From the NCBI GenBank assembly GCA_035578155.1, contig JAPWDM010000005.1, positions 13,854,832 to 13,918,831 on the forward strand: 64,000 nt of DNA, given 5' to 3'. Under the pieces are notes generated by a model. The model was not told where the DNA came from, did no database searches, and saw only the letters and a program-made list of their open reading frames with translations. This stretch comes from Brachynemurus nebulosus (lineage: Eukaryota > Arthropoda > Insecta > Neuroptera > Myrmeleontidae). This document shows, piece after piece, positions 12,131-24,650 of the stretch; position 1 is the stretch's first letter, and every line of letters begins with the position of its first letter. A program made the position numbers and the translations under genes.

Positions 12131-13282
12131 TAAACTTTTAGAGACCCGCGAGCTGAGAAAATACGCCGCGTGATCTGAGAATATCTGCAATTTGGAATTT
12201 GCAAAGACAATTTACATTTTTTTTTCTTTTTTCAGAAAAATCAGTAAATCTAATTCTCTTTTTACTATGCAAGTTATTTTTCTAATCTGATTTATTTGAC
12301 AGTCTATTTCCACATAAATCAGGTTTTTAGGTCAAAATAATCAAATTCATGCAGGAAATGTGATTAAAGTTTCACAATTTGATTTTTCTGTTGTCTTTAC
12401 AATTCTTATTTTGTCAAAAATGGAAAAGTAGTATAAAACCGATGAGTAGATTCAAAGTTCATATTTTCAGTACCAAAATTACGGTTTTTGGAGCTTTCAA
12501 AAAATTTCATATACGTTGTGACGTCATCACGTTCAGTCTTTTCCTTTTCAAATTAACACCTGTAAAAATGAGATGAATCTGATCAATTGATGAAATTTGG
12601 GTAATTTCAACAAAAATTTTCGTTTTTCCTGCAAAAATAGCCAAGTTTGTTGAGGAAATCTGACTTATTATTCAAATGTGAGTTTTATCTTTATATTTAG
12701 ATATCATTTTTAATTTGTAAATTAGAATTTTTAATTTGTAAATTAGAATCAGAGATCGGCCAAAATTCACTTTGCAATCGACGGGTTGAACGGGCAGAGT
12801 TTTAGTAAACAAACGCGTTTTCCATTGTGTCCTTTTGAATGTTTCTTTTGGGAACCAGTGTCGTAAAAGGAGTGAAATTGTCATAAAACTGGTATAGGTA
12901 CTATAGTTGTTTCTAAAGAATCCAAAGTTCTTTTAGAATTGTTTAACTGCTTTGCGCACTAAAATTTTTAGAAATTTTCAAAACTGTTAGAAATTTTCGA
13001 ATAATTTGAAATTAAAAATCACTCATTGTTTATGCCATCAAACATATTTTACTAGCTTCCGGCCATAAAATTGGTAACTTTGGTCACAAGTTTAAGGATT
13101 TTACTACCAGTCGCTTGATGAAATTAGAAGAGATTAACAAACGTTTTAGCTTACTACTTTCACTTTTAAATATCTCGGAATTTTAACTATACAAATATGG
13201 ACAATATACCTTTCCAAACTATTTAAATTCTACTACTGATAGGTACAAACTTATAGAAGTTTGCTCAAATAATCAGTACTTG
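12131..13282. other. AT-rich sequence with minor repeats
   Basis: Contains a 21-bp direct duplication ('tttttaatttgtaaattaga' type) at about 12708-12749 and a TGACGTCA palindrome at 12519-12526. The latter lies in what may be a diverged unit of the repeat family at 31500-33930. No gene recognised. Confidence 0.45.
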
Positions 13283-15164
<1,882 letters not shown>

Positions 15165-15204
15165 TACAGTCGAATCGCGTTATAAGTCCGCTACGGGCTT
15201 TTAA

Positions 15205-15304
15205 AGGTCCGTCTACACGGCTCAAGCTTTACCACCGACTTACTTGCACAAACCTGGTTTGGGCAAGTAAGTCGGTGGTAAAGCTTGAGCGTGTGGACGG
15301 ACCC
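15205..15304. mobile_element. 100-bp PIF/Harbinger-type hairpin MITE
   Basis: It is flanked by TAA at 15202-15204 and 15305-15307, the 3-bp duplication typical of PIF/Harbinger. The whole 100 bp folds on itself. The arm starting GGTCCGTCTACACG, then GCTCAAGCTTTACC, ACCGACTTACTTGC and CAAACC, pairs with its complement with only about four mismatches or bulges. Confidence 0.85.
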
Positions 15305-15323
15305 TAACAGAATATAATTCTAA

Positions 15324-15882
15324 AGCCGGTTCTACACGATGCTACGAACACCTTCCAACATTGGACGTTCGATGGTTCATCGCATCGTGTGGCCGTTGTT
15401 CGAACCTACGAGTGTCCAATGTCGAGCGTCAAACATTCTCATTTGGCCATGTCCCGCTCGATGTCGGTATTCTTGCACCGAGTCAAAGGAATGCTTCGAA
15501 CGTTTGAAGGTCAATGTTGGTTGCGTTGGTTGGTTCGACTCAGCAGCTGCACGACTCTTTCATGTGAAGGGAGACAACATCAGTGTATAACATTAGAGAT
15601 CACTTAAGACAGATGACATCCTTGTCCACTGAATAAACGTTTGTACCAACACGTTATACAAGAGAGACAACATCAGTGTATAACATTAGAGATAACATCA
15701 GACAGATAACAGCCTCGTCCACTGAATAAACGTTTGTACCAACACATCATCATTCGTACTGGATCAAACATTCGATTCACCGTGTAGCAGATACATTCGT
15801 CGCACCAACTATTGAACTTAATTGCCTCAAACGTTCGATTGAACGTTGGAAGGAACGTTCGTAGCATCGTGTAGAACCGGCT
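15324..15882. mobile_element. PIF/Harbinger-type MITE, 559 bp
   Basis: TAA duplications at 15321-15323 and 15883-15885 flank inverted ends starting AGCCGGTTCTACACGATGCT and continuing acgaac. The interior has two imperfect direct copies of a segment reading 'gagacaacatcagtgtata' (near 15570 and 15665) followed by 'ccactgaataaacgtttgta'. Open frames at 15339-15607 are translations of the element; no transposase motif is visible. Confidence 0.85.
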
Positions 15883-16111
15883 TAAGAATTCCTGTACCCC
15901 CACTTGTGCCTAGTAGTCGACCGCCGTATCTCGCACTTCCCCTACTTTTCAAGCTTGTGAGTGTGTACCTACTTATTTATAATCAAATTGCCCGAACGTT
16001 TAGGGCAGTATTGCCATTCGTTAGAAGCGGCATAAAATCTACCTATTTTTAATAAATATATTTACTAATATTTCTTAAATGCGTTCTATAGTTTATGTGA
16101 CAGGGGTTTAA

Positions 16112-16649
16112 CCTTTAACCAATAAGGTGATGTCTGTGAGTCGTATGTAAATGAAGAGTCCACAGAAAGAACGATATAAGTCACATTTCAATTATTTTGA
16201 GAAAACTGTTATTTAAAGTCTGCAAGTATAAACAATATAGTTTTAATAAATTTTTTCTTCAATCTGGAATGGATCATACTTTGTAATCATTATTTGATCA
16301 TACAAATTTAAATTTATTTGATTTAACATTATTTATTTAAATTATGATGCATGGATGTAAAAATTCAAAAAAATGGACTTGTATCGTTCTTTCAGTGGAC
16401 TCTTCAAATATATTCTTTCAGTTTTCTTCCTCCCTGCTTGTTTTTGTTAACTGAACGTTTATGTATTCTTTTATAGTTTAGGGCAAATTTTACCCTGCTG
16501 ACGTAAGGGGAGTGTTTGATACATGCATATACGTGTGGTCTCCAGTTTTGGCTATCTATGTTACCAGCCCGCGGTATGTTAATTTGTTGATGTCTCTCAG
16601 ACATCACTTTACCGTGAGTATTATAAAAATTCACGTTGCCTGATAAGGG
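16112..16649. mobile_element. Possible piggyBac-like TTAA element
   Basis: TTAA lies at 16108-16111 and 16650-16653. The ends read CCTTTAACCAATAAGGTG (left) and CCCTTATCAGGCAACGTG (right, reverse complement), consistent with the CCYT start of piggyBac termini, although the similarity is short. It encloses the 255-bp inverted repeat at 16152-16406. Confidence 0.4.
16152..16406. repeat. 255-bp inverted-repeat MITE
   Basis: The inverted ends read TGAAGAGTCCACAGAAAGAA (left) and TGAAGAGTCCACTGAAAGAA (right, reverse complement). Both continue cgata(t/c)aagtc. The ends are about 30 bp with few mismatches. The target-site duplication is unclear. Confidence 0.7.
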
Positions 16650-16883
16650 TTAAACAACATTGTCCACACATATTTTCTTTAAAAAATTTCTTAAAATCTT
16701 TTGTAGATATTGTAAATAATATTTTTAGTCAAACAAAGTTTGTAATATAATCCGCGCGATGAAAAAACTAAACTTGCTTTGGTCGGCTACACATGTATTA
16801 TGTAAACACGGACCTATAAAAAAATATTTTAGTGAATAAAAAGATTCTGACAGGATGATTTATGATTTGCACTATGTATAAAT

Positions 16884-17204
16884 GTCCATTCATATCTACA
16901 GACACTGAACGTCACAGACACGTATCGTGGCAGGCGCGACAAATATTGTTTAATGTTTTTCTTGAACACATTCATACATACAGACAATCCATGTCTGTGT
17001 GGTATATATGAATACATCCATAAGAAAAGCATTAAACAATATTTGTCGTAAAATAAAAAGACAATTCTTTACTTTACTAATACCACTTTATTTAGAGTTG
17101 TAATTGTCTGTGACATGTTTCGGCCCGTATGGCCATTGACGAACAGACACGTGTCTGCCACGGCACGTGTCTGTGACGTTCAGTGTCTTTAGATATGAAT
17201 GGAC
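16884..17204. mobile_element. 321-bp nested foldback MITE
   Basis: Outer inverted ends read GTCCATTCATATCTACAGAC and continue actgaacgtcacagacacg. The reverse complement starts at 17204 with GTCCATTCATATCTAAAGAC. A second inverted pair nests inside: 'cgacaaatattgtttaatg' near 16938 and its complement ending near 17049. A 'gacatgtttcggcccgtatggc' segment (17113-17135) resembles a widespread arthropod repeat. Confidence 0.7.
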
Positions 17205-17350
17205 CTTTAAATATCAACACGAATGTTCCGGTCTCATAACGAGAAACTGAAATGAAATTTTTTCGGTTATGGAGGGGGAATGTTTAAAATAGAAATAAAA
17301 TCGGCGGACTTATAACGAGCGGACTGTATATGTAACGCGATTCGACTGTA

Positions 17351-18608
17351 TATTATACTTGTGTTAGAGAATACCTGCCTTCTTTCTATACTTTTTTCTA
17401 TTGTGAATTTCACACTACTGAGAGTTATATACAAACGTTTTTCTCTGTAGTAACACTTTTTTTAACGGGATAGTCTGATTTAAAGTTGTAAACAGTAACA
17501 AATTAGTTATAAATTGATTACACAGTTTTGCTGTTATTATAGCCGCCAAATCCACCAATCCCATTCTGTGTAATTCCTCCAAATTATTTTTGGCTCAATA
17601 ATTTAATAAAATATTTAGAAAAATGCAATAAAATTTGTAAAATTGAATACCATCTGCATAGACAACATTTTCATCCTAATAACTGTAAAATTAGGCTTAA
17701 AATTTTACTGACATTTTTTTTGTTGCTTTTGGTTAAAATTAAACTGGGCTTGCCCTTTAATATGGGAATATTATGACCCATAAATTGACCCATATTTGAT
17801 ATTTTCATAATTCGTTTTATAATACACTCACAGTGCAATAATAATATATTTGTACAAATAAGCCACAGTTTCGCTCTTAATATTATAATCATTCATACTC
17901 ACAGTGTGAAAATTGAGACTAAACACAAAATATTAAGATATAAAATTTATATTTTATTGATAGTTAAAATATTGTTTGTAATAAAAATGCAATGAACAAT
18001 GTTGTAGATTAACACAAACAAAGAAATTAAAGAAATAAAAACCTGTAATAGTTATTGTTTTGATAAGTTTTACGACTTATTTTGACATTTTGGAAAACTG
18101 ATACTTTTTTTTAATGTTTTGATTAACATTTTGAAAATTCAAAAATATGGAAATATTTTTCAGGAATTTATAGTCATATTAAATTTTTACTGCTTTAATT
18201 TGCATTTAATCGGAAAATTATGTCAGTGGAGATAATTTAGATATTGTGAATTAGTTTATTAAGCTTATATGTAAATAGAAGAAACCGACTTCACTAAAGT
18301 GCCCACCCAGAATCTACTGAAGTCCCATTTTTTTTATCGGAAATGTGCTTGAAATTTGAACTCATACCCGTATGCTTAGGTGATTAGAAAGTAATGCAAA
18401 TAAATGTCAAATAAAATATTGATTTTGATCCAGATCTTGATGTTTAGACAATTCTATAATCAAGTCAAAAGCGTAAGGCCACATCCAAAGCGTTTTTGAA
18501 GCCTCATTCACACTGAACAATAATTAGTAAAATAAAGCGCGAAAACATAAAAGCGTCGTATCTAATCTGTTTATACGTTTTACATTTTTTTTGTTACTTA
18601 CCGCTTTG
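17351..18608. other. AT-rich sequence, no feature recognised
   Basis: No coding frame, terminal repeats or RNA genes supportable. Confidence 0.5.
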
Positions 18609-19012
18609 GTCTAAATCAGTGGTTCCCATAGTGGTCCCTACGGATTCCCAGGGATCCCCGGGATCATTCAGGGAGTCCGTAAGAAATTAAGATTGATTTG
18701 GGGCTCCCTGAACAACGTCAGGGGGTCCGCGCAAGGTTTAATATAAAATAAAAACATTATGACAAACTTTTATTAATATGGAAGTTAAATAACAATGAAC
18801 AAATTATTAGCGATTTTTACATCCTAAGTAAAATATAAAAGAAAAGTTATACTCTTGTTTAAGTTGATTAAAAAAATTATATATCACAGTTATCAATACA
18901 GTAAACCCTTAACATTCATTAAAGATTTCTTTTTTTATTAAAAACCGAAGAAGGGATTGTAAGTTTTTCTAACACAGATGCGTTTCTAAAGAATATACAT
19001 ATTATTAATGAT

Positions 19013-19013
19013 C

Positions 19014-19098
<85 letters not shown>
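19013..19098. repeat. (AT)n(GT)n compound microsatellite
   Basis: About 64 bp of AT repeats followed by about 20 bp of GT repeats, inside hAT copy B. Confidence 0.95.
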
Positions 19099-19191
19099 AG
19101 CGAATTCGAACTAAATATCGTATCATAACCTAATTTAAGAAGTCCCAATCCACTGAATGACCATTATGGTTTATTGCACAGAAGCTGTTGA

Positions 19192-19350
19192 TTACTTTTC
19201 CGTCTTCCTATTTGGTAAAACGTGAATTTAGTGCCGTTATAAGCCTCATCATAAAACAAACCGACCTGAAATTAGTACTCGTGGGGATTTGCGGTTGCTA
19301 CTCACAAACATTGAGCCGGATATAAATACACTCATAACATCCCATCAGGT
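19192..19350 (+). pseudogene. hAT transposase C-terminal remnant
   Basis: The plus-strand frame starts FPSSYLVKREFSAVISLI, matching the copy A remnant, then shifts frame after the basic stretch. Only the C-terminal edge of the transposase is left and catalytic residues are absent. Both copies keep the same piece, so the deletion predates their separate insertions. Confidence 0.6.
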
Positions 19351-19933
19351 TTATCCAAGTCATTTTTTTTTTCGTATTTTGAAAAAATAGTTATAATTTC
19401 AATAAATACTTCTTCAACAAAATGTGTTATTTATACATATTTTATTTTTACCCTACCATTTACCATTCAAAACATCACAGTTAAATTTGTGTTTTTTCTA
19501 TTATGCATTTATGTAGTTTTTCACCCAGGGTCCGTGAGTAAGTTTTACTATGAAAAGGAGTCCGTGAGCAAGTTTTGACTATGAAAAGGGTTCCGTGGGC
19601 CAAAAGAGTTTGGGAACCACTGGTCTAAATGAACTGTAAAACAATATCGTCTCTTGTAAACATATAATTCATTTTTATTTATTAAAAACAATTATACAGC
19701 CAATAACCGTTGCAAGATTAAAATAGTCCATTTTTGGTATGAACGTGGTACTCGTCCGTAGATGCTTCCATTTAATCATTTAATATTTTAAGTATGTATC
19801 GCAACCTACATTTGACGATTTGAAACAAATTTTGATAATATCTACAAAGTAAATAGACAAGTAAAATCTCTCACTTTGAAGATAACTATATGTAGTATAG
19901 GTACTCCTCGGCATATGTTCAGGTACTGCATTA

Positions 19934-20673
19934 GGGTGCATTCTCACTGCGCGCTATGCGATGCGAGGCTTTGCTATGCGATGCTAGGCTATGCTATTAA
20001 CTTTTTCTATGTTTCAAGATGTGTTCACACTGCTTGCTCAATCTAGCATTGTATTTCATAGCGAGTGATCATGAGAATTGGTAAAAAACATCAACATTGA
20101 ACTATCGATTCTTTTAATTTTTCGCCATCGAATCATCGATGTTCTTATAAAAATATCAAAACATCGATTGTTGACATTAATGTGGAAAACGACCGCGAAA
20201 ATTTGAAAAAGTTATAAAGTTATAAAATATTTAAAATAGATATACAATAGCAATAATTCAAAATTTTCAATTTTTCTTTTCAATTATCAATAATAAATTT
20301 AATTTAGTATCAAAATTTTTAATGTCGAATAAAAATTTATAATTAGTATATAAAAAATATATTTTCATCTTTTCTATTTTATTGCTTTGTATAGTTTTGA
20401 CCGTTGACCCAATACTGGCGAACGACATCGAATGACTTCATAAGTTTTACCACACCCATCACTGATGACTGAATAGCACAATACTGGCGAGTTCAGGCGA
20501 TAAAATCAAACATACTGAATTGTTGCGTATAAAAGCTGCTACTAGCATAGCATCGCATCGCTGTTCATAGCGCGCAATGTGCACATTCAAATATGTTCTT
20601 AAATGTTTGTTTTCATAGCATTGCGTCGCATAGCAAAGCCTCGCATCGCATAGCGCGCAGTGTAAATGCACCC
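19934..20673. mobile_element. PIF/Harbinger-type MITE, 740 bp
   Basis: TTA duplications lie at 19931-19933 and 20674-20676. Inverted ends of about 50 bp start GGGTGCATTCTCACTGCGCG (left) and GGGTGCATTTACACTGCGCG (right, reverse complement). Both continue into GCTATGCGATGCGAGGCTTT-type direct repeats. A minus-strand 70-codon frame (20459-20671) is a translation of the terminus. Confidence 0.85.
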
Positions 20674-20676
20674 TTA

Positions 20677-22405
20677 AAATTCTATTTCAACACTTACTTT
20701 AGAACTTCATAGGGATATTTCATTTACGTAAGAGTTCGTGTTTGAATAATTTTTACTATTATTACATATAGATGTTATCAATTATTTTATTTATAAATCT
20801 ATAGTAAGTAAGCTTGTTAAATGCGGATAATGTACCGCAATGTTATTAGAGAACATATGGAGAAATTATCAGTAAACGAAAAATGCAATTAATAAACCAT
20901 AAAAAAATTTTTATTTAAAATTTATTTTATTTACAATTAATTATACTTTAAGTGAGTGAAAAAGAAAATTAATTCACTTATCATTTAGCCGTTAATTACA
21001 CGGTACATCTGAACACACGTTTTAGTTTTTAAACGATAACAAAATAAATTTTTCGACAAGTTCGATCAGTCAATAATTTTTGGATAAGACGTCTGTTTGA
21101 GATACTTATATCTTACTGTCATAAAGTTTTCACAATGTTTGGTATATTTACGATCCAAAATTTTCGATAACGAGGATTGTAATTTGAAAACTCTCATTAT
21201 ATTTGATACTCGAACTTCAGAAGCAGTTATTGTTGATCGTCAAAATTTTAACGTGTTACTATTTTCTGTTTTGCATGTAATTTGATGTAATCTAAACAAA
21301 TTACTTGTTAATGTATCTGAGTAAGTAATAGCAATTGCAAGCGAGTAGAATACGATATTTTTTCTACGACTTTCTTTTTATTTAAATAAAATTAAATATT
21401 TTTAAATCAAAAGAATACAATTTTTAATCTATTTCTAATTTCATTAAATGTTTATATATATTGTACAAACGATGAAAACAAAATGCAAACTACTTTGTTT
21501 ACTTAGATTTTACTACATAACATATTTGAAATTAAAAATTGATACGTATATTATACACAAAACAAAAGCCAGCCCATTGAATAATGGTTAATACGGTGAT
21601 TTCATTGATCAAAAAGGTAGTGAGTAATGAAAATTCCTCCAAACCTTTGAATAATGCCTAACTTTTTTAACAATTAACGGATATGTAATGAGTGTGTCCT
21701 TCAACAGGAGTAGAAAAAAGCATTAGTGCCAGTTTAAACTGTCGTTTCAACTCTTATCGTTTCCAAGATATTTTGAAAGTGCAAACATTAAATGCCCAGC
21801 AAAGGTAACATGATTTTACTTTAATAATGTTGTTAATTTATTTTAGACAAAATTGTATTCCAGTGTACAAAGGTTTTTATTATAGGAAATATAAATTTTA
21901 AAAGACAATATTAAAAAAAAATTTTAATACTTTTATTTTCAGATTCTAACGATAATCATCATTTTCATATAATTAAATTTTATTTGGATAGAGGAATTTT
22001 GATTAGCATTAGTAATACTATATTTCTACAAGTGTATTTTTACAATAAAATTATGGTTGTATTATATGAATATGTCTAACATATAGGTTTATATATAATT
22101 AAATTAACAAGAAAAGGGAAACTTTGGTACTTTATGATTACAACTTTTGATTTAACTTATTTCATTTATCAAAAACTGCGGTCACTTTTGACAACCGAGG
22201 ACCACTTGGTAAAAGAGAACGTCAAAACGTTGATAGACTCACACGTTGTTCAACATCAACTTTGTGACAATAGGCCGTGCAACACTTTTATGAATTAAAA
22301 ATATTTGATTTTTTTTTTTGATTCGGTAACTTTATCTGCAAAGCAAAATTTTAAACTCAATTGACATCAACTTAGGATATGAATGAGTTATTCATTCATT
22401 TATAT
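20677..22405. other. AT-rich sequence, no feature recognised
   Basis: No supportable gene. A short stretch at 21685-21790 ('ctgtcgtttcaactcttatc') loosely resembles anonymous repeats elsewhere but could not be assigned. Confidence 0.45.
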
Positions 22406-22925
22406 TCTATACATATAATAAAACTGTAAGATCATTTCTGTACATGGAAAAATTTTTGAAAATTGTACTGATACTGTAAATAGTTATCGATGTATAGATA
22501 TCAAAACAGCGATTTTTAAAAATTTTGTCTATCTGTTCACGCATCGCGTAAAAACTATTGGACCGATTTTAATGAAACTTTGTGTGATGAAAACTTATTA
22601 CTTGGGTCATGATCTAGGATACTTTTTATTCCGGGAAAGTGTCTCATTCCCACGGGAAAATAAAGAAACCATTCTGAGCATGTGCACATATTACGCAAAA
22701 ACTACTGGATAGATTTCGATGAGATTTGGTATGGTGATAAGTTATTGCTTGCGTCAATATCCAAGATACTTTTTACTCCAGTAAAATGTCTCATTCCCAC
22801 CGGAAAACAAAAAAACTATTTTGAGCATGTGCATACATTAGGCAAAAACTATTGAACGGATTATGATAAAATTTGGTGTGGTGATAGCTTATTATCTGCG
22901 TCAACACTTAGGATACTTTTTATTG
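22406..22925 (+). mobile_element. Helitron-like family B, 3'-truncated copy
   Basis: It starts TCTATACATATAATAAAACT, identical to the 5' end of the copy at 3515-4210. It continues through three tandem units of about 140 bp ('attggaccgattttaatgaa', 'cattcccacgggaa'). It stops inside the third unit; no hairpin or CTAG terminus follows. Confidence 0.75.
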
Positions 22926-22982
22926 TGTATGCATTATGCAAGTTCTGTATAATTATTGCACTTATATACACTTTTCATTTAA

Positions 22983-23165
22983 GCCGCTATTACACTGTCA
23001 TAGATATATGTCAAAGTTTTATTTAATCAAAGAAATATTATAGTGTAATAAGTCAACTTTTATAATATAATATTTCTGTAACCATAGTTAAAGATACTTT
23101 TTAATATTTGATCATAGATTTGATCAAAGATCTTTGACATATATCTATGACAATGTAATAGCGGC
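22983..23165. mobile_element. PIF/Harbinger-type MITE, 183 bp
   Basis: Inverted ends GCCGCTATTACACTGTCATA continue gatatatgtcaaag and match the other end at 33 of 34 positions. The flanking trinucleotides are TAA (22980-22982) and CAA (23166-23168), consistent with a decayed TAA duplication. Confidence 0.8.
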
Positions 23166-23168
23166 CAA

Positions 23169-23895
23169 AGTTTATAACAATGCGTCGTGCGAACGATGTC
23201 GCGGGTACAGTTAGAATTAAATATAAGAATTATCAAGACATTTGCAATTTTTTTTTGATGGACCAAAACAAATTTTAAATTAATGGTTAAAATTTTATCG
23301 AATACAATATTGTATTTTAAAGGATTATATTGTTACTTTTTATTAAACACAAATTCACAAATACCAACTTATTTATATTTTTTAACAATGTAAATATTTT
23401 CTTTCGTATAAATAACTTTTTAGACCTATAGTCTATAAAATTAATATTCGATACGGCGTAAATGCAATTATTTAAAAATTAACGTATATTGACTTATTTT
23501 TCAATTGACAAGCCTTGAAATATTGATGGCGAAAGCGCAGGGCACTGAAATAATTTTTAATAATACATTTTGCCTACTATTATTATTGAAAAGTAAATCA
23601 AAAATTGTTATGCACACGACCGCGAAGGTTTCTGAATTAGTACAACCTTTTTACAATAGATAGTGCTCGAGTTGTTAAAACTAAGATTTTAGATTACTAT
23701 ATTTTACGTAATCTTAATCATCAATTTCCCATTTTATATGAAAGTATTTGATATTATAGTGTTTATAGACACTTATATACAATATATGAATGGATTTTAT
23801 ATAGTTATTATAATATTCTTATATTGGTTACACGCGTCTCCAATACTTACAACTGCTACAAGCATATTTGTTTCTTCTTTTTAATTGTACATAAG
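23169..23895. other. AT-rich sequence, no feature recognised
   Basis: Nothing supportable. Confidence 0.5.
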
Positions 23896-24650
23896 GCTAG
23901 GGTCACACTGGAAGTGGGTACGTACGACAAATCACTCGCGCGTACTTGTACGTACACGTCAGATTGAAACAAGTAATGCAAATAAACGAAGATTGACTAG
24001 ATGTGAGTTATTCTTACGTACACTTACGTAGTCGTCAGTATTAAATCTTGAATCAAAAAAGTTTTTCTTTCGCACTAGTCGTACGTGTAGAAGATAAAGA
24101 AGATAAGCAACTTAAGTAAAAGTAATACAATTTATGAATATTATTTGAATTTTAACGGATATTTTAATTTGTTATAATTTTTGTAGTACCAAACTACAAT
24201 TTTATAAAACTTATTATTTGATAAATTAAGGATACATTTAAATATGGATATAAAAAAATTAATAATTATCATTTTTGAAAGGGAACAAAAAAAAGGTACT
24301 ATAACCGAGAAATTTCTAGAAAACTTTGCTTAGAGGTTGCGAAAGCATTAACTCTTCCTTCATTCATACGAAAATATTGAAAAAACTTATTTTTATCTAT
24401 TTTCAAATGTGGAAATATTTCCTAAATTCACCACCAGTATATTTTCTATTGTATAATTCATAAACCCAAAAACGATCAAATAATAATTAATTATATTATT
24501 ATCGAGAAACAAATAATCTCTTAACAGATTCATTTTTAAAATAAATTTACGTAAGTATACGCTGACAGTGTGACCACTTTATCTGACGACAATAGTCTCA
24601 CGACTACATCAGACCAATTAAGTCGTACGTACCCGCTTCCAATGTGACCT
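23896..24650. mobile_element. PIF/Harbinger-type MITE, about 755 bp
   Basis: Inverted ends read GGTCACACTGGAAGTGGGTA (left) and GGTCACATTGGAAGCGGGTA (right, reverse complement), then CGTACGAC. Subterminal GTACGT/ACGTAC motifs occur near both ends. The flanks CTA and TTA are near-TWA and could be a one-base-decayed duplication. Confidence 0.75.

Larger units (their letters stand above)
15167..17348. mobile_element. pogo/Tc1-type element hosting nested MITEs
   Basis: The left end CAGTCGAATCGCGTTA and its exact reverse complement at the right are each flanked by TA (15165-15166 and 17349-17350). TA duplication plus a CAGT start is typical of the pogo/Tc1-mariner group. A second inner repeat, 'ttataa(c/g)...gtccgc', lies near both ends. 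Subtracting the nested insertions at 15205-15304, 15324-15882, 16112-16649 and 16884-17204 leaves well under 1 kb, so the original was a non-autonomous MITE. Confidence 0.75.
18617..19622 (+). mobile_element. hAT-superfamily element, internally deleted, copy B
   Basis: A perfect 8-bp duplication, GTCTAAAT, flanks it at 18609-18616 and 19623-19630. Termini are CAGTGGTTCCCATAG on the left and the reverse complement of CAGTGGTTCCCAAACTCTTT on the right. It is the same family as 5151-6390 in the opposite orientation. Where copy A has its extra 175 bp, this copy has an (AT)n(GT)n tract (19013-19098). A transposase C-terminal remnant lies at 19192-19350. Confidence 0.9.

Noticed and set aside
15339..16052. 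Several 68-83 codon open frames on both strands
   Set aside because: They lie in the Harbinger-type MITE termini and read repeat sequence.
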